A stretch of 35,733 nt of DNA from a virus. This document shows positions 22,060 through 30,478 of the stretch, piece by piece. Location of the stretch: positions 1-35,733 of the IMG/VR virus record IMGVR_UViG_3300037493_000257. One strand, given 5' to 3'. The notes beneath the pieces were generated by a model. That model searched no databases. It was not told the DNA's origin and saw only the letters and a list, made by a program, of their open reading frames with translations. The position numbers were made by a program, and so were the translations under genes. The number at the start of each line of letters is the position of its first letter. Within the stretch, counting starts at the first letter, position 1.

Positions 22060-22770
22060 TTACGCGGCTTCTTGCCAAGTGATTGAATTGTCTGCTAAAT
22101 CTGTCCAAGATTCTGAGGTATCAGAACCTGGTGTCCAACTGCCGGAGGAATCCGCAACTGGTGTCCATGTCTCGCTGGAATCAGACTGCGCCGTCCATGT
22201 CTCGCTTGAATCAGGCACTGCGCCCCATCCAAAGCCGATCAGCGTGCCAACAGCGCCAGCAGACTCAACGCCAATTATCGCAACCTCTATGACGGTTGTG
22301 ATGGTACCGACACCTTCAAACCCATCAACTCCGGTGATGTCTTGGAATGAAATTACCTCTGCCGATACCGTATCAACAGCGCCAGTAGCTGCATTTCCTG
22401 ACAATACTGGTGAGATGACAGCGCCAACGCTGCCAACCGATAAGGTTGATGAGTTTCCATCTTCAGCAATTGACGTAACTGGTGCCAGTGTGCCAACAGA
22501 CAAGGTTGACTCATTACCTGTAACGGCCTGGCTTGATAACGCTAAGACCGATCCAACAGCACAAGTGGCTGCATTGCCGGTGATGGCAATGGAAACAGTT
22601 AATCCGACAGTGCCTACATTGCCTGTGGCAATCGTCCCATCTTCTTGAATGGATATATTGGTGAGTAAAGTGCCAACAGCACCAGTTGACGCATTACCTG
22701 TTAATGCTGCGCCAGCCTCTCCAAAGCCCCAAGCGCCGTAGCCATATCTTCCTGAGCCATAAGCAGCCAT
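22060..22770 (-). CDS. Repeat-rich virion protein
   Basis: A 236-aa protein built of repeats: about eight units of roughly 20 residues with the core TGN[AE][AS]T-x-[AS]VG[TS] (residues about 20-180), then five 10-residue units of the form DSSETWTPxx, each with one Trp at the same place. The N terminus is a short Gly/Tyr-rich segment. Such proteins in phages form extended beta structures on the virion (spikes or decoration). GAGGAG precedes the ATG by 7 bases. It lies between a tail-type protein and the fibre, so an appendage is likely. No enzyme motif is seen. Confidence 0.7.
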   Translation of the reverse strand: MAAYGSGRYGYGAWGFGEAGAALTGNASTGAVGTLLTNISIQEDGTIATGNVGTVGLTVSIAITGNAATCAVGSVLALSSQAVTGNESTLSVGTLAPVTSIAEDGNSSTLSVGSVGAVISPVLSGNAATGAVDTVSAEVISFQDITGVDGFEGVGTITTVIEVAIIGVESAGAVGTLIGFGWGAVPDSSETWTAQSDSSETWTPVADSSGSWTPGSDTSESWTDLADNSITWQEAA

Positions 22771-22785
22771 GCCGCTGCTCCTCGG

Positions 22786-23223
22786 TTAAGCCAACCGGAT
22801 CAGGCCGGTGCTTGCGTCATTGACAGGCATCGTTAATGTGAACGTGCCTGCGGTCACAGTCTGGCTGCCAAAGGTATGCACACTAACCGCCTTGTTTGAC
22901 TGAGTGCTGTTATAGATCAGTACTGCATCAAAGGCCGTAGAAAGAGTCACAGCAGAGTAGCTGATGCTGGCGTTGGGAGTCACAAAGGCTGTGGTGCCAC
23001 TGGTGCTTGGTGCGGTGCCAAAGGTGACCGTCACGCCGCCTGCGGTGTAGCCAGTGCCTGACACCTCATCTGTGGCGCTGTAGGCTGTTGTGGCCGCGCT
23101 GACGGTGGCAGAGGCCAAGTACAAGGCAGCCTTAAAAGTGTCGGCTGTGGTCGCAGCGCGAATAACGCCAGTACCGAAATTGTGGTGACCGACAAGTAGC
23201 TCGCCCTTGAAACTTGTACACAT
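22786..23223 (-). CDS. Beta-rich virion protein, true start uncertain
   Basis: From the ATG at 23223 this is a 145-aa protein, strand-rich and Thr/Ser/Ala-rich, with TADTFKAALYLASATVSAATTAYSATDEV and GTGYTAGGVTV, a pattern common in virion proteins of uncultured phages. Relatives as I recall them start a few residues earlier with A-N-T/A before C-x-S-F-K-x-E-L-L. Here the same residues are encoded upstream (Ile-Ile-Ala-Asn-Thr-Gln-Ser) but with ATC codons where an ATG would be expected, just after AGAAGGGA. Either translation starts at ATC (23241 or 23244), or the ATG at 23223 serves. The HNH gene lies directly upstream. Confidence 0.7.
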   Translation of the reverse strand: MCTSFKGELLVGHHNFGTGVIRAATTADTFKAALYLASATVSAATTAYSATDEVSGTGYTAGGVTVTFGTAPSTSGTTAFVTPNASISYSAVTLSTAFDAVLIYNSTQSNKAVSVHTFGSQTVTAGTFTLTMPVNDASTGLIRLA

Positions 23224-23259
23224 GGATTGTGTGTTTGCGATGATAGTTCCCTTCTTGGG

Positions 23260-23730
23260 TTATACCCAACTCACATTTTGATGTTGCCACTTCTTGCCTG
23301 ATTTTAGACAACTTACATGGCTTTGAGTAATTCCAAACTCAGTAGCTATTTCTCTTTGCAATTTATTTGATTTTTTTATCAAATTAACTTGCTCTTCAGT
23401 TAATTTTGATCTTCCATGATCTTGACCAATACGCATTCTTCCTTTGAGTTTTGCATCTTGCATATTTTCTAATCTTGTCCCTAAAACAAGATGATCTGGA
23501 TTGACACAATTAGGCACATCGCATTTGTGCATCACATCTCTTGCATCAAGTTGTCCATTGAATAAACGATACGAAACTCTATGCGCCAACTCATGTCTTG
23601 CTGGCGCTCTAAAAAATCCATATCCATTTTTCTTCATGCAATATGCTGTCCATAACCAACAACCAGAATCATGTTTATGTACATGAGACATAAATCTTTC
23701 AACTTCTGATTGTTTTGGTTTCCCATCCAT
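23260..23730 (-). CDS. HNH homing endonuclease
   Basis: A 156-aa selfish nuclease. The zinc/HNH core is visible: CWLW (24-27), LAHRVSY (H50), MHKCDVPNCVNPDHL with H69, C70, C75, N77 and H80. A C-terminal HTH (REIATEFGITQSHVSCLKSG, 127-146) would help find its target. The start at 23730 is just after the previous stop (TAAT ATG); a longer frame to 23814 runs through the upstream gene. It is AT-rich compared with neighbours and sits between virion genes, both signs of invasion by transfer. Confidence 0.9.
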   Translation of the reverse strand: MDGKPKQSEVERFMSHVHKHDSGCWLWTAYCMKKNGYGFFRAPARHELAHRVSYRLFNGQLDARDVMHKCDVPNCVNPDHLVLGTRLENMQDAKLKGRMRIGQDHGRSKLTEEQVNLIKKSNKLQREIATEFGITQSHVSCLKSGKKWQHQNVSWV

Positions 23731-23731
23731 A

Positions 23732-23923
23732 TTAACCAATCGACTGACTGATGCCATCAGCAAACACACTGCGCTTGAGCGCCATGTGGACAGATCGGTG
23801 AACCATTTCACCATCCAGCCAATACTCTACCCAGCTTGTTGTCTCGGTGTCATTGTCCAATGAACCTTCACGCTTCTCCAGCAATGAATCGTCCATCTCG
23901 CCTTTGGTGGTGGTGACTATCAT
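23732..23923 (-). CDS. Small acidic protein in the head-tail block
   Basis: A 63-aa protein. The first 25 residues are acidic (KGEMDDSLLEKREGSLDND) and a VEYWLDGEMVHRSVHMALKR segment follows. It overlaps the adaptor gene stop by ATGA, so it belongs to that transcript. Similar short proteins occur at this site in related head-tail blocks, as I recall, without known role. Confidence 0.7.
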   Translation of the reverse strand: MIVTTTKGEMDDSLLEKREGSLDNDTETTSWVEYWLDGEMVHRSVHMALKRSVFADGISQSIG

Positions 23924-24549
23924 CCGAATGTCCTTGCACGCGCCAACAGAGCGCCGCCAGAGGTTGATCCACGGTCATCAGCAACTTGTAACTGCTCTAA
24001 TCCAGCCAGGTATAAAGATGACCACACTGAGATTCTCGCATCATCTTGTAGATAAGGCGCAGCCTGTAATAGCGAGCCGTACAGGTAAACGTCCGGTGCC
24101 TGAGTCAGCAGAAAATTGGTTGCAACAGTCGATGACAACTTGGTCAACTTGGCGTAGTACACCAGGTCAGCGGTGTACGCTCCATCAGGAATTGGCAGCA
24201 GCCTAAATTGATTGCCCACCACCGTGAAGTACAGCGGCTTTCCGCTGGATAGGTAGGTAGTGTTCGACAGTTGATCCATCGCCTCAATGGTCTGGAATGA
24301 CAAGGAGGTCACCGGATTGGTGTCTAGCTTGATGGACTTGGTTTCCAAAAAGTCATCAGGCACAGTGCCGTACTCGGCGGCAGCTGCAAAGGATGCAGTG
24401 GCACGCACAATCATCTGACGTGTACGCAGCTGGCGCTCCATCTGCGCCTCTGCCAGGCTGATGAAGTCAGCAATAGCCGAAGTCAAATCAGTCCGGTTGA
24501 GCCAATCAGCCAGTGATGCTTTGAGTTCGGTGTAGGTGGTCAATGCCAT
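23920..24549 (-). CDS. Head-tail adaptor protein (P22 gp4-like)
   Basis: A 209-aa protein. The N-terminal helices (YTELKASLADWLNRTDLTSAIADFISLAEAQMERQLRTR) are the usual start of phage adaptors that sit under the portal ring. It continues with VPDDFLETKSIKLD, PLYFTVVGNQFRLLPIPDGAYTADLVYYAKL and LLTQAPDVYLYGSLLQAAPYLQDD, the typical adaptor order. It follows capsid and portal genes on the same strand. AAAGAGG lies before the ATG. Length is normal for this protein class. Confidence 0.85.
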   Translation of the reverse strand: MALTTYTELKASLADWLNRTDLTSAIADFISLAEAQMERQLRTRQMIVRATASFAAAAEYGTVPDDFLETKSIKLDTNPVTSLSFQTIEAMDQLSNTTYLSSGKPLYFTVVGNQFRLLPIPDGAYTADLVYYAKLTKLSSTVATNFLLTQAPDVYLYGSLLQAAPYLQDDARISVWSSLYLAGLEQLQVADDRGSTSGGALLARARTFG

Positions 24550-25203
24550 TTAGACTGCCTCTTTTTCAAGCTGTTCCCGCATAACCCAAGTGTGTTCATG
24601 CCGGAATTCAAATGTGCCAATGTGTCCAATTTCTTTTGAGACATCATGGTCAATATACACCTTGAAACCTAATTCCTGAGCCTTCTTGCAAAAGAAGACA
24701 TCCTCGCCCATGTAGCCGCGAGTGTCGTACTGCCAAGGCATATCGAACCACGGCTCGGACATTCCTTGGAACACTTCGCGCTTGATCAGCATCACGCCAG
24801 TGCCAACAGAGCCGATCTCTTCTAAGCCGGTGGATTCAGGCATGGTGTAGACCGGCTTGCGCTTTCCATTCTCATCATAGTTCTGCGCGGTTGGCCCTGT
24901 GGGCATCCTACGTCTGGCGCAGTTCGTTGCCACGATATCCACGTCATGCGCCAGCAGCCGCTGGATCATGTCCTGCGGGAAAGTCATGTCGGAGTCGATG
25001 AACAGTATGTGGCTGCAACCCTCGCGCATCGCATCAAGGCACAGGTCAGCACGCTGATTCTGAATGAGCGTGCCTTGCAGAATCTTGAGGCTGACAGCGT
25101 CAGTCGTGTTCAGCGTGTGGTACGCCACCATATTGACCATGCAATAGGTGTAGTTGGTATGAACCATGTCACGCGCTGGCGTGCAGACTGCAATGTATTT
25201 CAT
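24550..25203 (-). CDS. Glycosyltransferase-like protein (GT-A fold)
   Basis: A 217-aa protein with an N-terminal Rossmann-like segment (KYIAVCTPARDMVH), a nucleotide-sugar site (HILFIDSDMTF, DSD at 70-72), GTGVMLIKREVF, then YMGEDVFFCKKAQELGFKVYID with the acidic G-E-D (166-168) and H186/H194. These match GT2-type glycosyltransferases that bind the sugar nucleotide and metal by D-x-D. It lies between the capsid and adaptor genes, so virion or DNA glycosylation is possible; the acceptor cannot be told. It overlaps the upstream gene by ATGA. Confidence 0.85.
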   Translation of the reverse strand: MKYIAVCTPARDMVHTNYTYCMVNMVAYHTLNTTDAVSLKILQGTLIQNQRADLCLDAMREGCSHILFIDSDMTFPQDMIQRLLAHDVDIVATNCARRRMPTGPTAQNYDENGKRKPVYTMPESTGLEEIGSVGTGVMLIKREVFQGMSEPWFDMPWQYDTRGYMGEDVFFCKKAQELGFKVYIDHDVSKEIGHIGTFEFRHEHTWVMREQLEKEAV

Positions 25204-25514
25204 ACCTGTCCTGGCCTCACTCTGAAAAATCGATTATCACTGTCGTTAAGCCAACGCTTCATATATTCCGGATCATCCAGCTTGCCCTCGGCTTTCAGCT
25301 GAAAGTAGATCGACTCAGGGATGCTGGCAACATGGTGCCACTCACCCTTCCAATCTGCTTTGTTGTCGATGGCGGCAAAGTCGCGCTTGTTGGCCTCGAT
25401 GACGGCAGTCAAGTCCTGCGTGGTCTGAATCGTTGCCTCATCAGTGTCCTCGTTATAGTGCCAAGTGCGAGTGATCCCCTTCTCGGGGCTTGCATCAAAA
25501 AATCGTTTTTCCAT
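25200..25514 (-). CDS. Small conserved head-region protein
   Basis: A 104-aa protein following the capsid gene. The pattern KGITRTWHYNEDTDEATIQTTQDLTAVIEANKR and HHVASIPESIYFQL is one I recall directly downstream of DUF5309-type capsid genes; function unknown. A stable hairpin with a GAAA loop lies 8 bases before its ATG and contains the only strong Shine-Dalgarno-like GGAGG, so translation may be limited. It overlaps the glycosyltransferase gene by ATGA. Confidence 0.75.
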   Translation of the reverse strand: MEKRFFDASPEKGITRTWHYNEDTDEATIQTTQDLTAVIEANKRDFAAIDNKADWKGEWHHVASIPESIYFQLKAEGKLDDPEYMKRWLNDSDNRFFRVRPGQV

Positions 25515-25521
25515 GTAAGTA

Positions 25522-25541
25522 GGGGAGGATTTCTCCTCCCC
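25522..25541 (-). promoter_or_regulatory. Hairpin with GAAA tetraloop after the capsid gene
   Basis: On the minus strand GGGGAGGA and TCCTCCCC form a perfect 8-bp stem closed by a GAAA (GNRA) loop. No T-run follows (TACTTACATG), so it is not a standard terminator. It begins 17 bases past the capsid stop and ends 7 bases before the next ATG, and it encloses a GGAGG sequence. It could protect the abundant capsid mRNA or limit translation of the next gene. Confidence 0.65.
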
Positions 25542-25558
25542 CTTTTCCTCTTAGTTGA

Positions 25559-26521
25559 TTAAGAAGTTGACAAGTCAGCGCAAAGGCCGTGAGCGTTTTC
25601 AGCTGTAACCTTGTGGCCGAATTCGATCAACAGCATACGCTTCTCAGCGTCACCTGTTTTCGCCAATTCGACTTGTTGGTAAGGACGCAGCACGGTCATT
25701 TTTGCGTACTCAGGGTCGATGATCCAACCATCACGCTCGCGCTGGAAGCGGTTAGCAATGACGGCCACGTTGCCAAAGTCGCTGACGTAGATGTCAACTG
25801 CACCGATCAACACGGCAGGCTTGTCGCCACCGTTGATGTTGAAACGTGAAGATGCAATGCCAGAGAAACCGGAAACGCGCTGCTTGTTGACAGGGCCAAC
25901 CATCAGGATTTTCGGAGTACCGCCAGCAGACCATACTTTCTGAATCACATTCTTGAGAATGGTTTCAGTGAAAGTACGCACGTTGCCGTCAGTACGCGCA
26001 CTGTTTGGCAGTGTGGTGTAGCTTGGGTCAGTGCCGTTGGTTTGCTTATCGGTGTTGGTTTTGACAAACGCGCCCAATGAGGCGGTAGCGCGAGCAGTTG
26101 TAGTGTTACCAGCAGCAGCCACAGCACCATTCAAGAATGTGAATTCTTGGTCACGCTTGAGTTCAGAGCCGCGCTTGGCGATCTGGTATGCCAGTTCAGA
26201 ACGGCGGCCAGCCTTGTTGACCACTTCTTCAGTATTTGACAGGACGATGGTTTTGCGTGCGATCTGAGCGTAGTTGGTCAAGCGGACGGTTGCTGTCACT
26301 GAATCGAATGTGCCAACGTCATCACCCTCAAGCTGTGCGTTAGCAGCAGCGTCAGCGAGTGTATCGGTCTGCCACTCAAACAGAGTGTTAGTGACAGTCT
26401 CACGGCCAATGTTGGATTGGTACGGTGTTTCTTCTGGTGAGATATTTGTTATTACATTTGAAAGATCTTCCCGAATACCCTTTGCAGAGTATGTGGTGAA
26501 CGTGTTACTTACGATAGACAT
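25559..26521 (-). CDS. Major capsid protein (DUF5309-like)
   Basis: A 320-aa protein. The start SNTFTTYSAKGIREDLSNVITNISPEETPYQS is typical of the DUF5309 capsid family, followed by FEWQTDTLADAAANAQLEGDD, SELAYQIAKRGSELKRDQEFTFLNG (the long spine-helix region) and KILMVGPVNKQRVSGFSG, VDIYVSDFGNVAVIANRFQ, all usual in this family of HK97-fold shells. It follows the scaffold-like gene and has the best ribosome binding site of the head block (AAGGA, 7 bases before ATG). It should be the most abundant virion protein. Confidence 0.9.
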   Translation of the reverse strand: MSIVSNTFTTYSAKGIREDLSNVITNISPEETPYQSNIGRETVTNTLFEWQTDTLADAAANAQLEGDDVGTFDSVTATVRLTNYAQIARKTIVLSNTEEVVNKAGRRSELAYQIAKRGSELKRDQEFTFLNGAVAAAGNTTTARATASLGAFVKTNTDKQTNGTDPSYTTLPNSARTDGNVRTFTETILKNVIQKVWSAGGTPKILMVGPVNKQRVSGFSGIASSRFNINGGDKPAVLIGAVDIYVSDFGNVAVIANRFQRERDGWIIDPEYAKMTVLRPYQQVELAKTGDAEKRMLLIEFGHKVTAENAHGLCADLSTS

Positions 26522-26531
26522 GGTGAATTCC

Positions 26532-27524
26532 TTATTTCAAGAGTTTGTAGATGGCATCAGCCGCGTCATCGACACGGCCAGTTTTCGCAAGACGCTGTTG
26601 TGCTCGCAATGCCTCAGTATTGTTAGAAACTCTTCCCGCTGCACCAGGCTTTGCGGGTCTTGGCCCATTGTTCGTCACCGGCTTGATCTGTCCACGCTTG
26701 GACACCATCTGGTCGTACAGCGCCGCTTTTCGCAGCAGTACAACCGCCCTGTGATCGAGAACATTCTTAAGTTCATCAGGTGAGAATCCAGCCTTCTGGC
26801 CGAATTGAACAAGCATGGCCTTTTCAGCCGCAGCCTTCTTGGAGTCTTTCCACTCGGGAATAGCCGCCACCAAAGCCTCTTGCTCATGCTGCAACACCAT
26901 CTGGTGCTGCTGCATTTGTTCCTGTTGCGACAACTGAGACAGGCGCTGCTTTTCGCTTTGAATAGCCGCGCTCTTCTCTTGGTTTTCTCGCATCACCTCG
27001 CGCTGCCGTACCCACTCAATGGGGTCTTCTTGGTAAAGACGTTCCCAATCAATGTTTGGCTGCGTTGTCTGCTGAACCTGAGCCTCTAAAGCTCCTAACA
27101 AATGAGCGTATTGCTCGCGCTCGGCACGCACTGCCTGCAACTCTGCCTCAGCGTGCTTTCGCACCTCGGCAATTTGCTGCGTTTTGCGTGTGTAATCCTG
27201 AGTCCTTGAATATCCCTTTTGGAGTTCCTCCAGCGACACCTCGACTTCTTTACCGTCAACCTTGACGGTGAAGACTTGTGGCTGTTCTTCCTCTTCAGAA
27301 TTCTCATCTTCTTCGGATTGTTCGGAATCAGTTTCATTGCCATCCGCGTCTGCATCGGTCAGCAACTCATCTTCTCCCGCCGCGCCCTCTTCGGGCAACT
27401 GCGACTCGCCTGAATCCTCTTGTCCCTCATCGGGGAGCATTCCCACAAGTGCATCGGCTGCTTCAGCCATACTCATCGGACCCTGTACAACACTCGCCGC
27501 TGGCGTTGGTGCTACTGTTTGCAT
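26532..27524 (-). CDS. Capsid scaffolding-like protein
   Basis: A 330-aa protein, very acidic at the start (residues about 30-85: DEEGAAG..., ENSEEEEQPQ), then a short VFTVKVDGKEVEVSLEELQKGYSRTQDY segment found in phage scaffold-like proteins, followed by about 150 residues of Gln-rich coiled coil and a basic end (GRVSNNTEALRAQQRLAKTGRVDDAADAIY). An acidic start, coiled coil, basic C terminus and position just before the capsid gene fit scaffolds that guide shell assembly and then leave. No protease motif is seen. AAGGA precedes the ATG. Confidence 0.8.
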   Translation of the reverse strand: MQTVAPTPAASVVQGPMSMAEAADALVGMLPDEGQEDSGESQLPEEGAAGEDELLTDADADGNETDSEQSEEDENSEEEEQPQVFTVKVDGKEVEVSLEELQKGYSRTQDYTRKTQQIAEVRKHAEAELQAVRAEREQYAHLLGALEAQVQQTTQPNIDWERLYQEDPIEWVRQREVMRENQEKSAAIQSEKQRLSQLSQQEQMQQHQMVLQHEQEALVAAIPEWKDSKKAAAEKAMLVQFGQKAGFSPDELKNVLDHRAVVLLRKAALYDQMVSKRGQIKPVTNNGPRPAKPGAAGRVSNNTEALRAQQRLAKTGRVDDAADAIYKLLK

Positions 27525-27540
27525 TAGTTTATTTCCTTAA

Positions 27541-27801
27541 TTAAACAAGATTTTTCTGCGCGCGCTCAATGGCACGCTGTGCCACCTTGCCGTTGTCGAT
27601 CATTTTGGTGAGTTCGTTCTTGAAATTCTCAATGGCACGCAACTGCGCCCAACATATTTCACGTTTGTTAGCCTCTTCCGGCTTGCTGCTCTCAAACTCC
27701 CAAAGCAAATCGCCACGCATCTTCTCCATGGCCGCTGCAAATACCTCATCCTGCATAAACTGCTCGGACTTGCGGCCTTTTCGTACTTGTTCTTCGTTCA
27801 T
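27541..27801 (-). CDS. Small helical protein between portal and scaffold
   Basis: An 86-aa, highly charged helical protein (KSEQFMQDEVFAAAMEKMRGDLLWEFE, then RAIENFKNELTKMIDNG). Its composition, length and position between portal and scaffold genes are usual in this phage type, and the role may be head assembly. The ATG overlaps the portal stop (ATGA). No family assignment is made. Confidence 0.75.
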   Translation of the reverse strand: MNEEQVRKGRKSEQFMQDEVFAAAMEKMRGDLLWEFESSKPEEANKREICWAQLRAIENFKNELTKMIDNGKVAQRAIERAQKNLV

Positions 27802-29984
27802 TGAGCCATTCCATTAAGGTTGATGGGTGGAGGCACATTCGCCGCTGTCTGCACAGCCTGTTGGATGATTGCAGACTCTTGCGCCATGGCCTCCCGATCC
27901 ATAGACTGCTGCGCTTGAATCTCGGCAGTGCTAATTTGTGTCTGATACTTTAACTCTAATTCGTACTTTTTGAGCATTAAGTCCTGCGCCATTTGATCTC
28001 TACGGTAATCGTCATCGCGGATCATCTGCTCGCGCTTCAATTCCAACTCGGCAGCCTTCTTCTGGATGTCGGCTTGGATCGACTGAGCCTGTACCTGTGC
28101 CAGCACCTCCTCTGGCGTTGGCTTTGGTGCATCGGCCTGCGGCATCTGGTAGTCTGCTGGCAGCGTCTGGATGTAGCTCGATGCGTCCTTAAATCCAGAC
28201 AACTCAATGATCTTCTGGATGCTGCGGATGTACATGGCCGGTGTCACCACCGGATTGCTCAGGCCAAACTGCTGCATGATCTGCTCTTGCTTTCCCGCAA
28301 TCATGGTCAGTGCTTGGATGCGCTCGTTGGTATCGCCATTGCCCAGGCCAATATTCACCGTCACGTCCATGCTGGAATTCCAGACTCGCGGGTCGATCTC
28401 CACCCACTCATTCCGCAAGCGCACCATGCGCGGCTTGTCTTGGTGTGTGGTCATCAGGTACAAGATGCCCTTAAACAGTTTCTTCATGCCCTCGGCCAGT
28501 ATGCGTGCTTGCAGCTCAATGCGCCCTTGGCTGGCACCAATGGTGGCCGCCACAGCTGCCTTGGTGCTTGACTGCAATGCGTCAGCGTCCAATCCCATCG
28601 CGGCCTTGCTCATGCCGGTGCGGTCTTCGCGCATCTGATCCATGTAATCCAGCATGGGGAATGCAGCCTGGCCGACAAATGGGGTCGTAAAAGGCTGCAC
28701 CATGCCAGGCGCGCGCATTCGAATAATGGCACCAGTTTCGTTGTTCAGCACGTCATCAATGTTGACCTGGCCTTCCACCACAGCGGTGCGCGGGTGGATA
28801 GACTGCGCCAGCGAATCCAGCGTGTTTCGCAGCACCTCAGACTTGATCTCCTGAATGTCATGCGTCAAATCGAATATCGACATGGCCTCCAACGGCGAGG
28901 TATGCGGCTCTGGATCACATGGGAAATCAACAAAGGGAATGTAGCTCGCAGGCAGATTACGCACCACGGTGTAGCCAGAACCCATGCAGCAGACCTTACG
29001 CAACTCAGGAATGCCGTCACCGTCAAAGTCCACGCAAATGTAGGACTCAACGTATAGCACACGGCGTTGACCAGGATTCAAACTGTCGCCGGAACCCATG
29101 GTGGTGGACAGCGGCTGGCGTGCCAAGTACTCGTCATTACTGTCCAGATCGGTGCTGGAGATATTCTCCTCAATCTCATCCAGCTCATAGCCCATCTGAA
29201 TCAGATCGTCCACGGTTGCCATCTGGCGATGAGCAATGATGCCAGCATCGTCAAACGATCTGGCTCGGCGGTCAATCACCAACTCTTCAGGCGGCACCGC
29301 CATGATCTTGATGCGGCCATCCTTGACGGTGCGCTTGATCTGCACGTCATGCAGCATGGGTTGCGGCATCTGAATCATTTGGCCGGTCATCGGATCAACC
29401 TGCGGCTGCATCATGTCCATCGGCATAGATGGGTCAGGGTAGCTGACCACAATCTTGACCTCGGCCTGCTCATTCATCAGCATCTGCACGGTCTGGTCAT
29501 CGAGGCCAGAATAATCCTCAATCTTGACCTCTTCGGTTTCATCCCACCAGTACTTTGCAATACCGCACTTACGCACCAGCGAGTCCTTGAACAGCGCGTA
29601 GGTGGTCATGAAACCGTTGTTGTCGTTGCTGAAAATGTAGTTGGCGTAGTCGGTCGCCTGCTGTGCGCCTGCGACATCTTCCGGCCCACGCGGCACATAC
29701 TCAACAACATTCTCTGTGCTGAAGAAAACACGCATCAGGCTTGGCAACATGGCGCTCACCGTGTCGCGCACCTCCATCGCCACAACCTGGCTGCGGCCAT
29801 CTTCCTCATTGCCAAAGGGGTCGCCACGGTAGTACTCTGTTCCCTTGGCGCGAATCGGTGAGACATCGGCATCAATGTAGCTGACGGCATCTTCCAGTTC
29901 ACCGGCAACAATGCCCTGCAACTCGGTGTCATCCATCGGATTGACGGCGGCCATGTCGGTGGTCATTTGCAAATCGTTGATCAT
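27798..29984 (-). CDS. Portal protein (large, P22-type)
   Basis: A 728-aa protein with the usual order for large portals: EYYRGDPFGNEEDGRSQVV and VRDTVSAMLPSLMRVFFS near the start, a central wing/stem region (YIPFVDFPCDPEPHTSPLEAMSIFDL), a helix after GMSKAAMGLDADAL, and a long Gln/Met-rich coiled-coil C terminus (residues about 610-728) that would form the barrel reaching into the head. The length is close to P22 gp1. It forms the dodecameric vertex through which DNA enters and leaves. Overlaps with the neighbours are ATGA-type. A run PDPSMPMDMMQPQ is an inserted low-complexity loop. Confidence 0.92.
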   Translation of the reverse strand: MINDLQMTTDMAAVNPMDDTELQGIVAGELEDAVSYIDADVSPIRAKGTEYYRGDPFGNEEDGRSQVVAMEVRDTVSAMLPSLMRVFFSTENVVEYVPRGPEDVAGAQQATDYANYIFSNDNNGFMTTYALFKDSLVRKCGIAKYWWDETEEVKIEDYSGLDDQTVQMLMNEQAEVKIVVSYPDPSMPMDMMQPQVDPMTGQMIQMPQPMLHDVQIKRTVKDGRIKIMAVPPEELVIDRRARSFDDAGIIAHRQMATVDDLIQMGYELDEIEENISSTDLDSNDEYLARQPLSTTMGSGDSLNPGQRRVLYVESYICVDFDGDGIPELRKVCCMGSGYTVVRNLPASYIPFVDFPCDPEPHTSPLEAMSIFDLTHDIQEIKSEVLRNTLDSLAQSIHPRTAVVEGQVNIDDVLNNETGAIIRMRAPGMVQPFTTPFVGQAAFPMLDYMDQMREDRTGMSKAAMGLDADALQSSTKAAVAATIGASQGRIELQARILAEGMKKLFKGILYLMTTHQDKPRMVRLRNEWVEIDPRVWNSSMDVTVNIGLGNGDTNERIQALTMIAGKQEQIMQQFGLSNPVVTPAMYIRSIQKIIELSGFKDASSYIQTLPADYQMPQADAPKPTPEEVLAQVQAQSIQADIQKKAAELELKREQMIRDDDYRRDQMAQDLMLKKYELELKYQTQISTAEIQAQQSMDREAMAQESAIIQQAVQTAANVPPPINLNGMAQ

Positions 29985-30478
29985 GCTGTTACTTTCTTCA
30001 GAATAACGTACATAGAGTCTACGGCGCGAGGCAGCCGCAATATCTCATTTTGCGGTAATTCTAGGTGTTGACCGTAAGCACTGAGGCGCATCTCCAAATG
30101 CGTCATCTCAAACTTGCTGCCCTTCCAGCCCAAGTACCACGCCCACTCACAGTAGTACACCCAAGATTTTTCGTTGAATGCTCTGACGTGTGTCGGGTCT
30201 TGCCACGCGCCATGACTCAGGTCGTAAGGCACATGAATGTGCATCTCACCGCCCATCTCCAGCAAGTCGCGGCAGTTGGTCATGGCCTGCACTAAGTTCG
30301 GTATGTGTTCCAGTACGTCAAATGCCATGATCTTGGAAAACTGACGGTTGATCTGCATCGGCGCACCAATATCCACCACCCAATCAGCGCCAACATCTGC
30401 GCGAATATCAGCATTTACGCAATCAGGCTTGTAGTCCTTGCCGGAGCCTAAGTTAAGTATCAAACCACTGCTTTGCAT
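29981..30478 (-). CDS. SAM-dependent methyltransferase (class I)
   Basis: A 165-aa protein with the Rossmann methyltransferase landmarks: motif I LNLGSGKDY (about 8-16), VNADI with D24 on strand two, FDVLEHI (53-59), the D-x-L-E-H typical of UbiE/glycan-type methyltransferases, and MHIHVPYDLSHG. It is in the packaging/head operon next to a glycosyltransferase-like gene. Sugar-modifying methyltransferases of this type act on glycans or small molecules, so a joint virion or surface modification is possible. Start overlaps the glycosyltransferase gene by 26 bp. Confidence 0.85.
   Translation of the reverse strand: MQSSGLILNLGSGKDYKPDCVNADIRADVGADWVVDIGAPMQINRQFSKIMAFDVLEHIPNLVQAMTNCRDLLEMGGEMHIHVPYDLSHGAWQDPTHVRAFNEKSWVYYCEWAWYLGWKGSKFEMTHLEMRLSAYGQHLELPQNEILRLPRAVDSMYVILKKVTA

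Noticed and set aside
29067-29861. Plus-strand frame of 264 codons opposite the portal gene
   Set aside because: His/Leu-rich antisense frame with no ribosome binding site, opposite a well-supported portal gene.
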